DNA of 64,000 bases from Escallonia rubra (taxonomy: Eukaryota > Streptophyta > Magnoliopsida > Escalloniales > Escalloniaceae). The notes under the pieces are model-generated. The model was given only the letters and a program-made list of their open reading frames with translations. It made no database searches and was not told the origin of the DNA. The stretch spans positions 186,001 through 250,000 of the forward strand of contig JAVXUO010001977.1 in NCBI GenBank assembly GCA_033065855.1, written 5' to 3'. Both the position numbers and the translations under genes were made by a program. The number at the start of each line of letters is the position of its first letter. The first letter of the stretch is position 1. Below, piece by piece: positions 23,914-35,306 of the stretch.

Positions 23914-26900
23914 CTATTCCAGTACATCGGTTGGCCAAAGCCGCTTCCACGTAGAAATCTCTTCACGGCCGCTGAGTTTTCTAATGCCCCCATAGAATCC
24001 GTCGGCGTCGTTTCCTTCTTTCCGGTGGTTCTTGCGGCTGACAATTGTGCGCCTCCACCGTGAACCAAAGGCGTACTGGTTGAACTCCAGCACTATTGTG
24101 TCTGCAGAAGAAATCCAGCACAGCAGACAGTTAGGGGAAAGTGAAAACAAGTATATGATGCTCTTTTGAACAATATCCAAAAAGATATCTTCATCCATCT
24201 GGTCACCTAGACAACTACTCCTTTCCAGGCAAAAAACCCCAACGCATCTTTCACTTTCACAAGCATTAATGAAATATAAGGAAGGCATCTTCGTCAATCT
24301 GGTCACTATTCTGACAGCAGCTTAAACCAAAAAAAGATGCTTAAAAGGTTCAACAGAGGTCACTGGTTAAAATCTAGGCAGTGACCTCTGTTGAACATGT
24401 TTCTCTTTTACGTGGCTTCGTCACGAACCTGAATATGGTTCTACTATCTGCTCATATCCCGAATTCGCCAAATTATGTGGTTCATTCTACCAAGGTGATA
24501 AAAAACGAAGCATACGTATTTTTGACATCTGTTTTAGTAGGCGAAGAGGAAGGTTAAACTGAGCGTTTTGAAATACAACTGAAGACATCAAATCAATCGA
24601 TACAAGAACAAGGAGGTCAATCTGGCAGTGGAAATTTAACTCTAACTCTGATGAGATTGCTGCGTATATTTGGCATAGACAATACTGAAAAGAAAGCAAG
24701 ATTGGGACACAACCATCAATTCAGCTTCAAAAGGAGCGAGCATTCCTAGTCCACAAATAGCAGATTAGTCTATTTCAGTTCAGTTGGCGTATAATGTCCA
24801 TCGAGACACAATTCATGGCAATGTTACACGAATGCTTGACAAACTGACAAGTTGTCGTCTCGGGACCAATTGCATTGCACCAAAAGCGACCCACACATCA
24901 AAACATGTTTGTCAAGAAATGGGCCAGAAACTGAGCTCTGATTCATGATAAGATTTTAGTGTAATCTCAACCACATTTTGAGAGATTATAATGCCGTCTT
25001 GCGGAGAATCTTCAAAGATCTTTGTCATATCAGAGGCCAATATTTGCGTGCATGAATTCCTACGCTAGGAACCTTTAAATTTAAACACGAATGTGGCTAC
25101 TAAAATTGCATAGTCTTATTTGCAAGGAAAATGATACATGCAACTCACCACTTCCACGGCAACAGCAGTAACTGTTATTCCCATCACAGCGTTCCAAGTG
25201 CCCTACAACGCCATACCACCAACCTGCACCACACGCACAAAATTTCAACCAGAGAATCCCCATCAAGTTTCAAAGTCATCCATTGACGTAACTATTTACC
25301 TAACTGAAAAGCCAACTCAAGTCCATCTAAAGAAAACGGAATTAAAAATTGAACTTTAGATGGTAGACATGGATTAGCACTGAGATGGTATTCCAAAACA
25401 CATTATGGGATCCCACAATTTTGTAAGACAAGTCAATAAATGCCTACTATACAGAATTACAGATAAACACGTCTTTACATAGAATAGATTCTCTTCTTTT
25501 CCAAAAGATATGAAACAACATGTGAAAATCGTGGTTGACACGGCAGTAGACTTCCTTGAAGTTTCTCAAAAACACTTCTTGATTACTGGATAAACCCAAG
25601 GCCAACCACCCACAAACCCAAATTCAGAAAGAAAAAAGAAAAAAAAGAACCAATTTTAAAAGATGTTCAAAAGTTTGAGGTGTTCCAAAAATGGTTGTGA
25701 GCCAAACTTCATTTTTCTGCATTTTCTTTAACGTGGGGAAGGTAAAGCCCAAAGGGGGTGGCGCAGTAGAGGATGCTAAGAAGTTGGATAGGAACTAAAA
25801 GAATGCATAGTATCAAGAACAAACCGTATGGAAATTCCTTGTTTCTTCTCCACTGAATCTCAATGTAGTCTCCAGGGGATAACTCATTCAAACAATCAGA
25901 TATATGAAGATCGTGTGGGGAAGTATCAATAGGGGGTGCCCTTATCCTATCCCATGTCACGCAACTCTCTATTGCAATTGCCCTCCTCCCATGTGGTGGA
26001 TACCTGCAATCATGTTGTAACCCCTGATTAAAGATCAGTAATTCCCTAGACCACAATACACAGTAAGAAGGTACTACACATAGGAAAGCCTGAGATTCCA
26101 GTTTCCCTTGAAAACATCTCTAATTACCTCGCCTGGAAAGTGTCAGTGCGCGGATCATAGCTAAGCTCAGCGTCATAGCAAGATAACATAAAGCCAACAT
26201 GCCCATTCTGCAAAATAAGGAAAGGAATCAACAATTAGCAATTTTAAAATTTGGACTCCAAGGGAAGAATATGCACAATCTGAAGAACTCAGAAAATCAG
26301 AAGCTTAATACCTCGCGGTTATAGACCTGCGCAGGAAACCAGAATTTTCCAGTCTCGAGGGCATGATACCAAGACATATTTGAATTAACTGGGAAAGGAT
26401 ACCTCCTCTTGCTAATGTTGTTGAGGTTAGATCTAACAAATGGAAAAGGCCAAAGTCGCCCGAGATAGCCCATTAAGCCTCTTCCCTTGGTGCGATCAAG
26501 GAAGCTCGAGTCCTTTCTTGTGGCAATATGCCACTGCCATTCACGGTGGGCCGCAGAGCCAATCACCCTACCCCATTTTTGCTTCAAATGCCTGTCCCAA
26601 AGGTGGTCACTCGTACATCTGTCCTTTAACGAACTACACACACACGCCATTCTGCAAAGCCCGTCTGGTGGAAGCCTCTCAAGAATGCATTCTAGTACCA
26701 ATTCGGGCAAATCCAATACAGACATTTCCTGCCGCAGCTCCACACTCTCGGATATCGAATGAACTGTTTTCTTCTTGGGTGACATTTCTGATGGTAAAAC
26801 CAAAGTAAAGCTACTAGAAAGGCTATTCCTTATCGACTTTGAAATGGGAAACAACGACAAATCTTTCCAAAACCAGAGTGATAACAATCTCACCTCACAA

Positions 26901-26980
26901 GCCCATGGTGGAAGTGGCTTGAGAGAAAGTGACTTGTAAAAGAGGATGAAGGAGAAGCAGCTGATCAAAAAGAAAAGCAT
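23914..26980 (-). CDS. F-box protein, At2g26850/At2g41170 type, five exons
   Basis: Exons, 5' to 3' on the minus strand: 26980-26312, 26207-26128, 26003-25825, 25223-25149 and 24101-23914 (stop included). All introns are GT-AG, and the joined length is 1191 nt, or 396 residues plus stop. The N-terminus is hydrophobic (residues 1-20), then LKPLPPWA, an F-box at about 86-132 ([20 protein letters not shown]...CVCSSLKD), and a C-terminal domain with [73 protein letters not shown] and ISTWKRLWP. This order is characteristic of this F-box group. F-box proteins recruit substrates to SCF (Skp1-Cullin-F-box) ubiquitin ligases through Skp1/ASK; the substrate here is unknown. I chose the first Met because the hydrophobic leader and PLPPWA match the family as I recall it; Met66 and Met86 are alternatives. 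Intron 4 (about 1 kb) contains a perfect short hairpin. Confidence 0.9.
24348..24396. repeat. Perfect 17-bp hairpin in F-box intron 4
   Basis: The arms GTTCAACAGAGGTCACT (24348-24364) and its exact reverse complement (24380-24396) are separated by 15 nt. It lies between exons 4 and 5 of the F-box gene. It could be a very small foldback element or a chance structure. Confidence 0.85.
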
Positions 26981-27029
26981 TACAAAAAGGCAATTCTCTT
27001 AAAAGGGCAAAAACTCTAATTCAGCATAA

Positions 27030-27930
27030 ATGATGAGAGGAAGATCAAAAGCTAAGGACCAAACCAATTGTGGAAAAGCAATGGCACACAGCAACAAACT
27101 TATTTGTCTTCTTTTCTTCTTCTCAATTCAGTCCCTCCTTCACTAGAAGAAGAGGATCTTCAACACCCTTTTTCAATAGAGAGGGGTCTTATTGGTGCTT
27201 CGAAGCCCACCGAACCCCACGGTGGGCCTCGTCAAGGACTAGAAGGGGTTTATCGATTAACACCTCCCACCTTAATACATATGAGTCAAGAGGCCACCTA
27301 TACGGCTGTCAATTCAGATACACACAGCTACACCACAAAATGGGTTGTCTTCTACAACACCCAGATGGCAAATGAGAAGATGGTGGTACGCAGAACCTAT
27401 GATGTGCCTCAAAACCCAAATTTTTTTAAATTTTTTTTTTGAGTAGCTGTAAAGCAAAAAGAAGTGGTTTTTTGGTAGATATTGAGATGTGAACTAATCA
27501 GGGTTAGTTGGGAGTGAACCAAAATTAGGTGCAACCAACGATTGCAGATCTCTATAAAGCAATATACTATGCCAAAACAGAACAAGGTTGTAAAGGAGAA
27601 AGAAAAGGACAGGAGAATCTGTAGTGGGTTGAGGAGAGGATGGAGATTGGTGATGAGGAAGACGATGAGTCCACCAGATTCTTCCTCACCATCAGCTCGC
27701 GAAATCGTCCTCCACCCACAGAAAAAACCTCCAATGCCTGTCTCTTTCTGTTGCTGTTGTTTTCCTCTGGCGCAAAGAACAAACAGGCGATGGGCGTCAG
27801 TAGGAAATTGGGAATGGAATGTATGGGTGGTTTACGGTTAGAGAGATTTTTGTTTCTTCGAGTAGGCGAGTGTGTGGATATCAGTGCAAGCAACTGTTTG
27901 TGCGTTTAGAGAAAAGTCCGGCCTGTCATA
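27030..27930 (-). promoter_or_regulatory. Putative 5' leader and leader intron of the F-box gene
   Basis: Upstream of the F-box start codon the minus strand at about 27930-27560 is C/T-rich with Ser-codon runs, like a plant 5' leader. The AT-rich 27560-27030 stretch would then be a leader intron. A 108-codon frame in this block (27893-27567) has no recognisable domain. This rests on composition only. I found no clear TATA box. Confidence 0.25.
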
Positions 27931-28260
27931 GATTTTCTATTGGTGGTCAAACAAAGCAGAGATTTTTTGGCCATCTTCTACTTTTATACTACCAAACTGC
28001 AGTCGCCGCCGGTTGTAGATCTCCGATGTGCAATTCTTTAGGCCACCATTTGCTCGCTAATGTTACAAAATGCAGCAAAATCCAACATCGAGAAAGCCCG
28101 TAAAAGTCAGTTGAGAAAGCATGTGGTATCATTGCTCGAACTTTGTTCCTCCGTAAAAGAAGCCAAGCACCCGTTCTATGTATCTGTAAAACTTTCAAGC
28201 AAAAAAGTTACTAACTTTTTATCTCCTTTATATGAGATTTTATCTCCTTTTTGTCGCTAA

Positions 28261-29128
28261 AATATTAACAATCATCAGTAAACCCGTACATTTTGCAAGA
28301 AAAGGAAAGTGAAAAAAAAGCATGTATGCGGAAGTAGAAATACGGAGTAACATTTTCGAACTTTCAATACCATTCATTCAATATCATTCAGAATGCAAGT
28401 TGTAATCTACATCCATTCAACAATGAAAGATATGATGAACGTTTGCAAATTCTTCAATATTTGTTCGATCAATTGCAATAGCTGCACTATTGACAGTGTC
28501 GGCCAAAGTTAACCTTGTTCACCCAAGAGTTCGCGTTTGTCAAATCTAGCAAAAAATAATAATAATCTCAAACGTTAAAATGTTGCACACAGTGTACGTC
28601 CTATATTCTTTAAAATAGGCAGGCCAATTATCAATGAAGATACCTCGATGCTCAAGCAGATCATTACCGTAGCCTAGCACTCGAAACACAACTAAAGTTT
28701 ATCAAAGGAATTTGCAGCTAAAAACTAAGTGATATAATCATTTTAAATGACACGTTATTCTGACCGAAGTCATATATACTTTACTGCTTCTTTGACGAAA
28801 CTAGCCTTTAGATAACTCAAAGCACCTGACTCAAGGGAGATCAAGGGAAGAAAACTATAAAAGGACAAACTTTAGAGGATTCAGGGCAAGCCCAACACAC
28901 GCAAAGTAGATATGCTCAAAAGCGAAGCAAACCAGGCAGAGCCGGCCAAGCGGAAATACAAGTCAAATTTGATGGGGAAAACGAGTTCACTTCACAAATA
29001 TAAGGTTTGAGGTGGCGTTAGTCAGAGGCAGTTCTCTAAAGATGAGCACCAATTGCTCACCGGGTGACTTGTATTCTTTCGAGAGTCGAACATAGAAAAA
29101 TTGGGGTATAATAAAAGTGTTGAAGTAA
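28261..29128. other. Intergenic, no gene seen
   Basis: AT-rich DNA without supported coding regions or repeat boundaries. Confidence 0.5.
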
Positions 29129-30665
29129 GATAAATTACACACGATACTCTTGAAGTTTTTCATAAACTACAGACGATTTTTACTAACTTTTTTATTACAC
29201 TCCAATCCCACACAATCTGACAGGAAGGCTAACTCCGTTCGAAGAATTTTTGACACACCACTTTTTGTATTTTTCATACCCAAACTACCCTCATTTTGTG
29301 GATTCAATACCAAGTTTGTCCATTTGGGTTTTTCTTCTATCTCTTCCCTTTTGCAGACCCTTCTTCTTCCCCTTCTTCCTTCCTTCATTTCATTCTTCTA
29401 ACAGAAAAATGTCAAGCCGTGCACAGGCGATGCGTGTTCAACTCATTCTTCGTATGGGTCGCACACGTATTACGTGTACATGGTGACTTGTTAACTATTT
29501 AAGCTATTATTTTGCATCATATATATATATATATATATATGATTATTGAAGTTTTATTGGTGAAAAAAAATATAATAAAATGTGAAGATTGAATTTACAA
29601 CAAAGGCTAAAGATTCAAATAATATTTGAGAATTTAAATACTAAAACCAACAATGCATATTGTACAACCAACTATTCAAATAGTACAACAAATAATCCGG
29701 GAACAACAATTCACATTGCAAGCCCTGTCATAAACCAAACCCAACAACATTGCTGCCAACCCATCAATCCCACCGGAATTAGCACGACCGCCACCAAGCC
29801 TACGCCAGCACCATCCTCTGGCGACTGGCAACACCCTCCGGCGACCAATTGCGACCCACCAACGGCCATCACACTACATTGCGCCGCCACCTACTGACTG
29901 CCCACCACGGCAGCCACCTTCCGACAACACCGTCCGGCAACATCACCGGCAACCCCACCATCTGGCAACACCCTCTGGCGACCAATCGATACCCACCAAC
30001 AGCCACCACACTACCCATCGCTGCCATCTATTGACAGGCCACCACCGCAGCCATCAAAACTCACCATCAGGCAACACCGCGACATCACCCTACAGTGTCT
30101 GTCGTGAGCCAACAGACCCACCAATGGCCACCATGCTGCCCCATCGCGACCCACCACCGTCGGCGCACCCATATATAAATTCTGCCCACCCACGGCCATC
30201 CCAGCACGGGACACCAATCACAAAAACGCGTAAATCTGGCCCAGCCACGACCACCCACGGCTATCCTGGGACACCCATAACCACCAATCACCACAAATCA
30301 CGCAATGCGTCTGGTCTCGAGCCAACAGACCTACCAATCCCCACCACACTACCCCGCCACGAACCACCATCGACAGCACATCCACATATAAATCCGGCTC
30401 TCCTACGACCACACGGCCATCTCAGCACACCCATAGTCACCAACGCTCAGCAATCACAAAACCCAAGGGACAAGTTTCTCTCATCCACTTTCTCCTCTTC
30501 AATGACCAATCAAATTTTGTGAGGGCAATAATGTCTTTTTGCGTCACACTGTTTACACTGTCAGAGAAATTGAGGATCATCGAGCGAAGTGTAATAAAAA
30601 AAAAGTTAATAGGAGTCATGTGTAATTTATGACAAACTTCAGGAGTGTCGTGTGTTATTTAACCT
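29129..30665. mobile_element. Non-autonomous Mutator-like element (MULE C)
   Basis: The inverted ends are roughly 120 bp and match when one is reverse-complemented; shared words include ACACACGA, CATAAA and TTTTATTACACT. The flanks carry TTGAAGTAA (29120-29128) and TCGAAGTAA (30666-30674), a 9-bp duplication with one mismatch. The inside has an (AT)n tract (29518-29540) and a C-rich region (about 29750-30480) that is itself duplicated with a period near 211 bp (both units start GAGCCAACAGACC, near 30107 and 30318). No transposase or recognisable gene fragment is present. Confidence 0.75.
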
Positions 30666-30775
30666 TCGAAGTAAAGGTAGTGGTACTGAAGTTAATTACG
30701 GCTAACACTACATACTAGGTTTGCAATTGGTACAAAAAGCTATGTCCCGTGAAGAGTAATGCAAAGTATCGTAGT

Positions 30776-31469
30776 CATTGTTATCAAATGTGCAGGCGCT
30801 AAGGTGGTCCATGGAGCGTAGGCACAAGACGTACGATTTTGCCTTCTAAAGGTGAGATGTAAAAAGAAAATAAATAGACATTAGTCCATTAAATTTAAGA
30901 ATCGCATAAAGAAAAATTCCAAAAACATGAAAATTTGATAACTTTTAACGCTAGAATAAAGTTTCAAACCCGAAGAGTAGTTCATCCTAAGTGAATATGA
31001 CACTGTCACCCTCATTAGTGAGGATCAAGGCTATACTGCTGTATTTGAGGAGATCATAGGCTCAAAGTACGGTAGAGGTTTATCCTCAATTTCAACTTTT
31101 TCGTCTATGATAAGGTGAACTCAAGGATTAGATCTACTTGAAAGGGAATAACAGCCGGCAACGAGACATTGACACAATAAACAACAGTAAGAGAACCGAT
31201 TAATTAAAATTTTGGAGTTTTAGGTTTTTTTTTCTTTCAAATATTGATTATGATGCTATGAAACAAAATGAGCAGTTGAGATGATCTCACGACAACATAA
31301 TAAAAAAGACTTAATAGTTTGGGCTTTTATTTGTACCTCCATCGCTGCCTTTCAACTCCCGGTAGCCCCTAGTCGCGCAAAGCTTGTGCCTCTCTGAAGG
31401 GGTTGCCCCTAGTCCTAAGTGAGGCGCGGTCCCTGTGCCTTGCGCTTAGGCAGGCTTTTGATAGCACTG
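30776..31469. mobile_element. Candidate inverted-end DNA element, unclassified
   Basis: The left end reads CATTGTTATCAAA and the right end, reverse-complemented, CAGTGCTATCAAA. Just inside both are GGCGCTAAGG/GGCAAGGC-type words, a pattern often seen in plant elements rich in AGGCGC. I find no matching target duplication, so the superfamily is open; CA-G-type ends would allow hAT. Confidence 0.4.
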
Positions 31470-33307
31470 GTCTAAGACAAACTTTGTACGCTCTAATATG
31501 AAGGTCGTACTCATCCTTACAACTGCAACGGGTCAGAACAAAATTTACCTCCGAAAAGATACTATGCAACCTCTAATTGTTATCTTCTCTAACTAGGCAC
31601 AAATAAAATGAACGTGATAGAATGAGAGAGATGACGTAAACTAGAGTGATGGTCTAGCAAACTATTTATGATTTATCAAAAAGTACTTTAGAACATTTTT
31701 CTTTTCTTCATAATAGTCACTTAAAGAAAAGTCGCAAATGAGGTTTTTTTTTTTCTAAATCGACCAGATAATAAAGCACTTAAAGCACCCATAAGCCTCT
31801 CTGAGTGGTCGGGCCTGGGGCCGCGCGTGAGTGCAATGTTCATGTGTGAGCTCATGTTCACATCTACATACTTCCTTCCACCGTTTATACGGCTCGAGTC
31901 TTTTGGCTCTTGCACCTTGTACACTACAATTCACTAGTTCCATGTCTCAAGTCTCAACCATGGAAATTTGCCAGTGATGTCCCTCAATTTCCCTATTTTA
32001 AAGTTTTACATTTTGAAACTCAAAAATATGCCTCTCCCCATTTTTTGGTAGATTATACTTGACCGAAAGATGTCTGAAACTAATAAAATAACCCTTGAGT
32101 CGTGAATAGGGTTTTAAGGTTAAATAACCGTAGGGCTAACAATGTCTTTTGATTAAACTTTTCCAGTCATAGCATAAAAAGTTAATCACAATTTAAAATA
32201 GCTGTAGCATTGAACCAAGAGTTGCAGTGACAACATTACACAAATATACAACTTTTCAACCTTTATTTTCAGATACTTGCCCGATTATAGCACTGTGCTA
32301 CATCTTAGGATATTTACAAGTATTTCAAAAGAAAAACTTCAAATCTTTTAGAAGCAACCCGACTTTCCGCACTTGTATAGCTAAATCTCAAGAGGTGCAT
32401 TTATATGAATTGCAACGTCATTTGAGGGCATACATTTCTAAAAGGATTAGTCTTTATCCTCGTTTGTTCTTCCATACGAGCATGCACAACCTAAAGATGA
32501 GATCGAGATCGAGATCTCCATTTATTATCTCTATACGAGCATGCACTATGTCGAGATGAAGAAGATCAAAACCTACTTTTATGTGCTACATAAATAGTTG
32601 TAACTACAAGTGTTCTTCCATTAAACTATAAGTATCTAGTGTCTAGTTGGTTTTCAATTACAAGTTACCTTCATTTCAAATCACATCCCTACCTAGGCCT
32701 ACATAGCGATCAACTAAATGTCCTTTTGACTTTGCTAAATTGACTTCCCATTCTATGCATATAGTAAGCCCGTGAAAGTGTTGCCTCACTATCACTAAAA
32801 ATAAAAGCTAGAGGCATTGCCTCAGGCCATAAGTAAACCTATACTAATAGACTCTAAGGCAATACACCTCATTTATTTCTGTCGCCAAAAAATAGTAAGA
32901 CTGCAACATGTAGAATCAAAGTTTGTTTCTTTTAACGACCTCGTAATGGCACCTCCACACAAGGTAAATATTCAACCACTTATAGACTTCATCTCATTAG
33001 ATGTTTTTGTGTCTTAATTTGCACCCGTGTGCCTTTATAATACGACCAGAAAATTTCTTATGAGCTGATGCATAATTTATTACGCATGTAAGGTACTTAA
33101 GTACCCTAGACATCATTATTTTATGAATATGTCCTAATAAGTTACGAGTAAACCTACACAAAACACTAAACGCAAAGACTATTTCTGATCGAATACATTT
33201 CATGAGATGCATCAAACTCCCAATAATACTTGAATATTTTAGTTGTGAAATATACTTCCCATTATTTGCTGTTTTATCTTGATAAAAGAGTCATATGCAG
33301 TAGAAAC
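31470..33307. other. Intergenic, no gene seen
   Basis: AT-rich; only short chance frames. Nothing further is supported. Confidence 0.5.
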
Positions 33308-33665
33308 TAGAGGTGAGCACGGTTCGGTTCGGTTCGGTTTGGTTTAGTTTCGTTTAGGGGTCAAACCACAAACCAAATTGTTACTCCTCTGTTTGAAAAT
33401 TTGTGAACTAAACCGAACCAAACACCATCGGTTTGGACGGTTCGGTTTAGTCGGTTTATATTGTTCGGCTTGGTCAGTTTAAACGGTTTGCACATACTTA
33501 AAGACATTGTTCCTTTGCACACTACTATTTGATCTAATAATAATTAAAAATTAAAGCTATATTTTTTCTAAATTGCATATAATCTTGTTACAATTGATAT
33601 ATAAGTGCTCATTCATGTATGAGAAAGAATGAGTAATATAAAATATATATTGGTAAAAAAAAAAT

Positions 33666-34999
33666 GGGATAATATCACTTATATCCCTGAATTTAGGGGT
33701 ATATTACAGTCGAGGACACATGTTAGCGTTTATATCACTTATATCCGTTGACCAGATAGAATACTAATGATGTTAAAAATTTGTGTTAAATGACATGATT
33801 GCCCCTCAAGACCAAATCATCTACTTTCTCTTCCTCTTGTCTCTCTCCTTCCATCAGCATCAACCCTTCTCCTTTTTGTCTTTCTTTTCTACTTCTTTCT
33901 TTTCTTCCCCTTCTCCTACTCTCCAACACCCCTGTCCATGCAACCCCATTCATTAGCGTTGCCGGGCTTCTCCATCTTGTGGCGGCACTGCGCGAAGGTC
34001 TTTGCCGGGAAGGCCCCTGGGCAGCGAACACCCACACTAGCGACCACTGCGTCCCAGTCGATCGTGCAGAGGTAGCCGCGGCAGAGCTCGCACCACTTCT
34101 CGCTGTAGGCCTCGATCAGGGACAACGCTTTCTCCTGCGTCTCACACGGTGGGAGAAACTTCCGTGGCAGCTTGTCTGGCGTCGCGACCATCTGGGGGTC
34201 GTGGTGGGTGGTCGACAATTTCGGAGAGGCGCACGTTAGCAGGAACTGCAAAAACTCAGCCGCAACTGCAATGACGGTGAGCAATGGTCTTATTGGCACG
34301 TGCATCGGCCGATGTCGATGAGGATTGGGAGGCGTACATTCACGTTAGCAGATCCGGAGTCACGGGTCAACAGAAATAGTAGAAACCATCTTGGTGGTGG
34401 TGGACGGTGTCCATAGTAATTGGGCCTAAATTATGGGTGATGGCAAAATAAGGGGTGAGGCTTCTCTTACAACGTCCAACAAGGTGGTGGAGGATCTAAT
34501 CAAGAGATAATCTGGATGGTAGCACCATAATTTGTTGTGGTAGAATGTAGTGGTAGATGCGCAGTGTGAAAAATGAGGTTGAATTGTATATGAATTGGTT
34601 GTGGGCAAAGTGGTGGAGGTTGGTGGTGCTGGTGGATGTTGATGATGGGGCATGTGGTGCTTTAAGTGTGTTTTTGAATCTGTGTGTAACCATGATGTTG
34701 GGGTGGGATTTTTGGGACAAAGTAACTAGGTTGTGTAGTGGTTTTGGTTGGTGATGCTGGGTGGTCCAGTGGTTGTGAGAGATGATAGAGGAAATGGGAA
34801 GAAGGAGAGGGTAGTATTGCCATTTTCAAAATACGGTATTGCCAAATCAGCAAAAATCGTTAGTTAGGTTCACGGAGCCCTAACGGTGGGCATATCTGAT
34901 ACAAAATTTTCACATTTTGGATAAGATTGCAAAATTTTGAAACATACGTCTTTGACTGTAATTTACCCCTAAACTGAGGGATATAAGTGAGATTATCGG
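33666..34999. mobile_element. Pack-MULE (MULE D) nested in the hAT-like element
   Basis: The inverted ends share CACTTATATCCCT and, further in, TTTAGGGGTA and ATTACAGTC. The tips are GGGATAAT and CCGATAAT. The flanks AAAAAAAAT (33657-33665) and AAAAAAATT (35000-35008) fit a 9-bp duplication with one mismatch, but the sequence is too simple to prove it. The middle (33940-34320) is strikingly GC-rich against AT-rich ends and encodes a trihelix-domain fragment, so this fits the Pack-MULE pattern of captured host DNA. Confidence 0.75.
33967..34173 (-). pseudogene. Captured trihelix transcription-factor domain fragment
   Basis: About 69 codons are open on the minus strand within a longer frame (34305-33916). 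The segment runs from FLPPCETQEKALSLIEAY through SEKWCELCRG, IDWDAVVASVG and RCPGAFPAKTFAQCRHKMEK. The spacing of KW, DW, RCP, KT-x-x-QCRHKMEK matches the trihelix (SANT-like) DNA-binding domain of plant ASIL-type factors. The first conserved Trp of that domain is replaced (CETQ where relatives have a Trp after Cys). The rest of the gene is absent, and the fragment sits inside MULE D, so it is a captured piece rather than a working gene. Confidence 0.7.
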
Positions 35000-35306
35000 A
35001 AAAAAATTTGTGTTATAAGTGTTCTCATTAATTCTTTTCTTTTAACTTTCAAGATTTTTTTTATTTGGATTTGCTTAGTACCATCTATATGAAATCATTA
35101 ACGAATGTTACTAAAAATATATTAACTTATCATAGGTTGGTTCGGTTCGGTTTGGAATCGGTTTCAAAAATATGAACCGTGAACCAAACCGAATCAAGGT
35201 CAGTTTGAGAAATGTGAAACCGAACCGTTAAGATCTTTGAACGGTTCAAATTGGATGATTCGATTTTATCGATTTGAGCAGTTTAGATCGGTATGCTCAC
35301 CCCTAG

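Larger units (their letters stand above)
33308..35306. mobile_element. hAT-like non-autonomous element split by a MULE
   Basis: The ends are inverted copies of TAGAGGTGAGCA and TAGGGGTGAGCA. The subterminal regions on both sides are packed with GGTTCGGTT-type words in opposite orientation (33321-33490 and 35140-35290), a composition I associate with plant hAT derivatives. Removing the MULE at 33666-34999 leaves about 665 bp. The 8-bp target duplication expected for hAT is not clear, because both junctions share the palindrome CTAG. The superfamily is therefore tentative. Confidence 0.5.

Noticed and set aside
27567-27893. 108-codon minus-strand frame upstream of the F-box gene
   Set aside because: Low-complexity Ser-rich translation without a domain; better explained as part of the 5' leader region.
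29589-30522. Plus-strand Thr/Pro/His-rich frames in MULE C
   Set aside because: They come from C-rich repeated internal DNA and match no protein family that I know.
33799-34239. 146-codon plus-strand frame across MULE D
   Set aside because: It is the opposite strand of the trihelix fragment and has no domain of its own.
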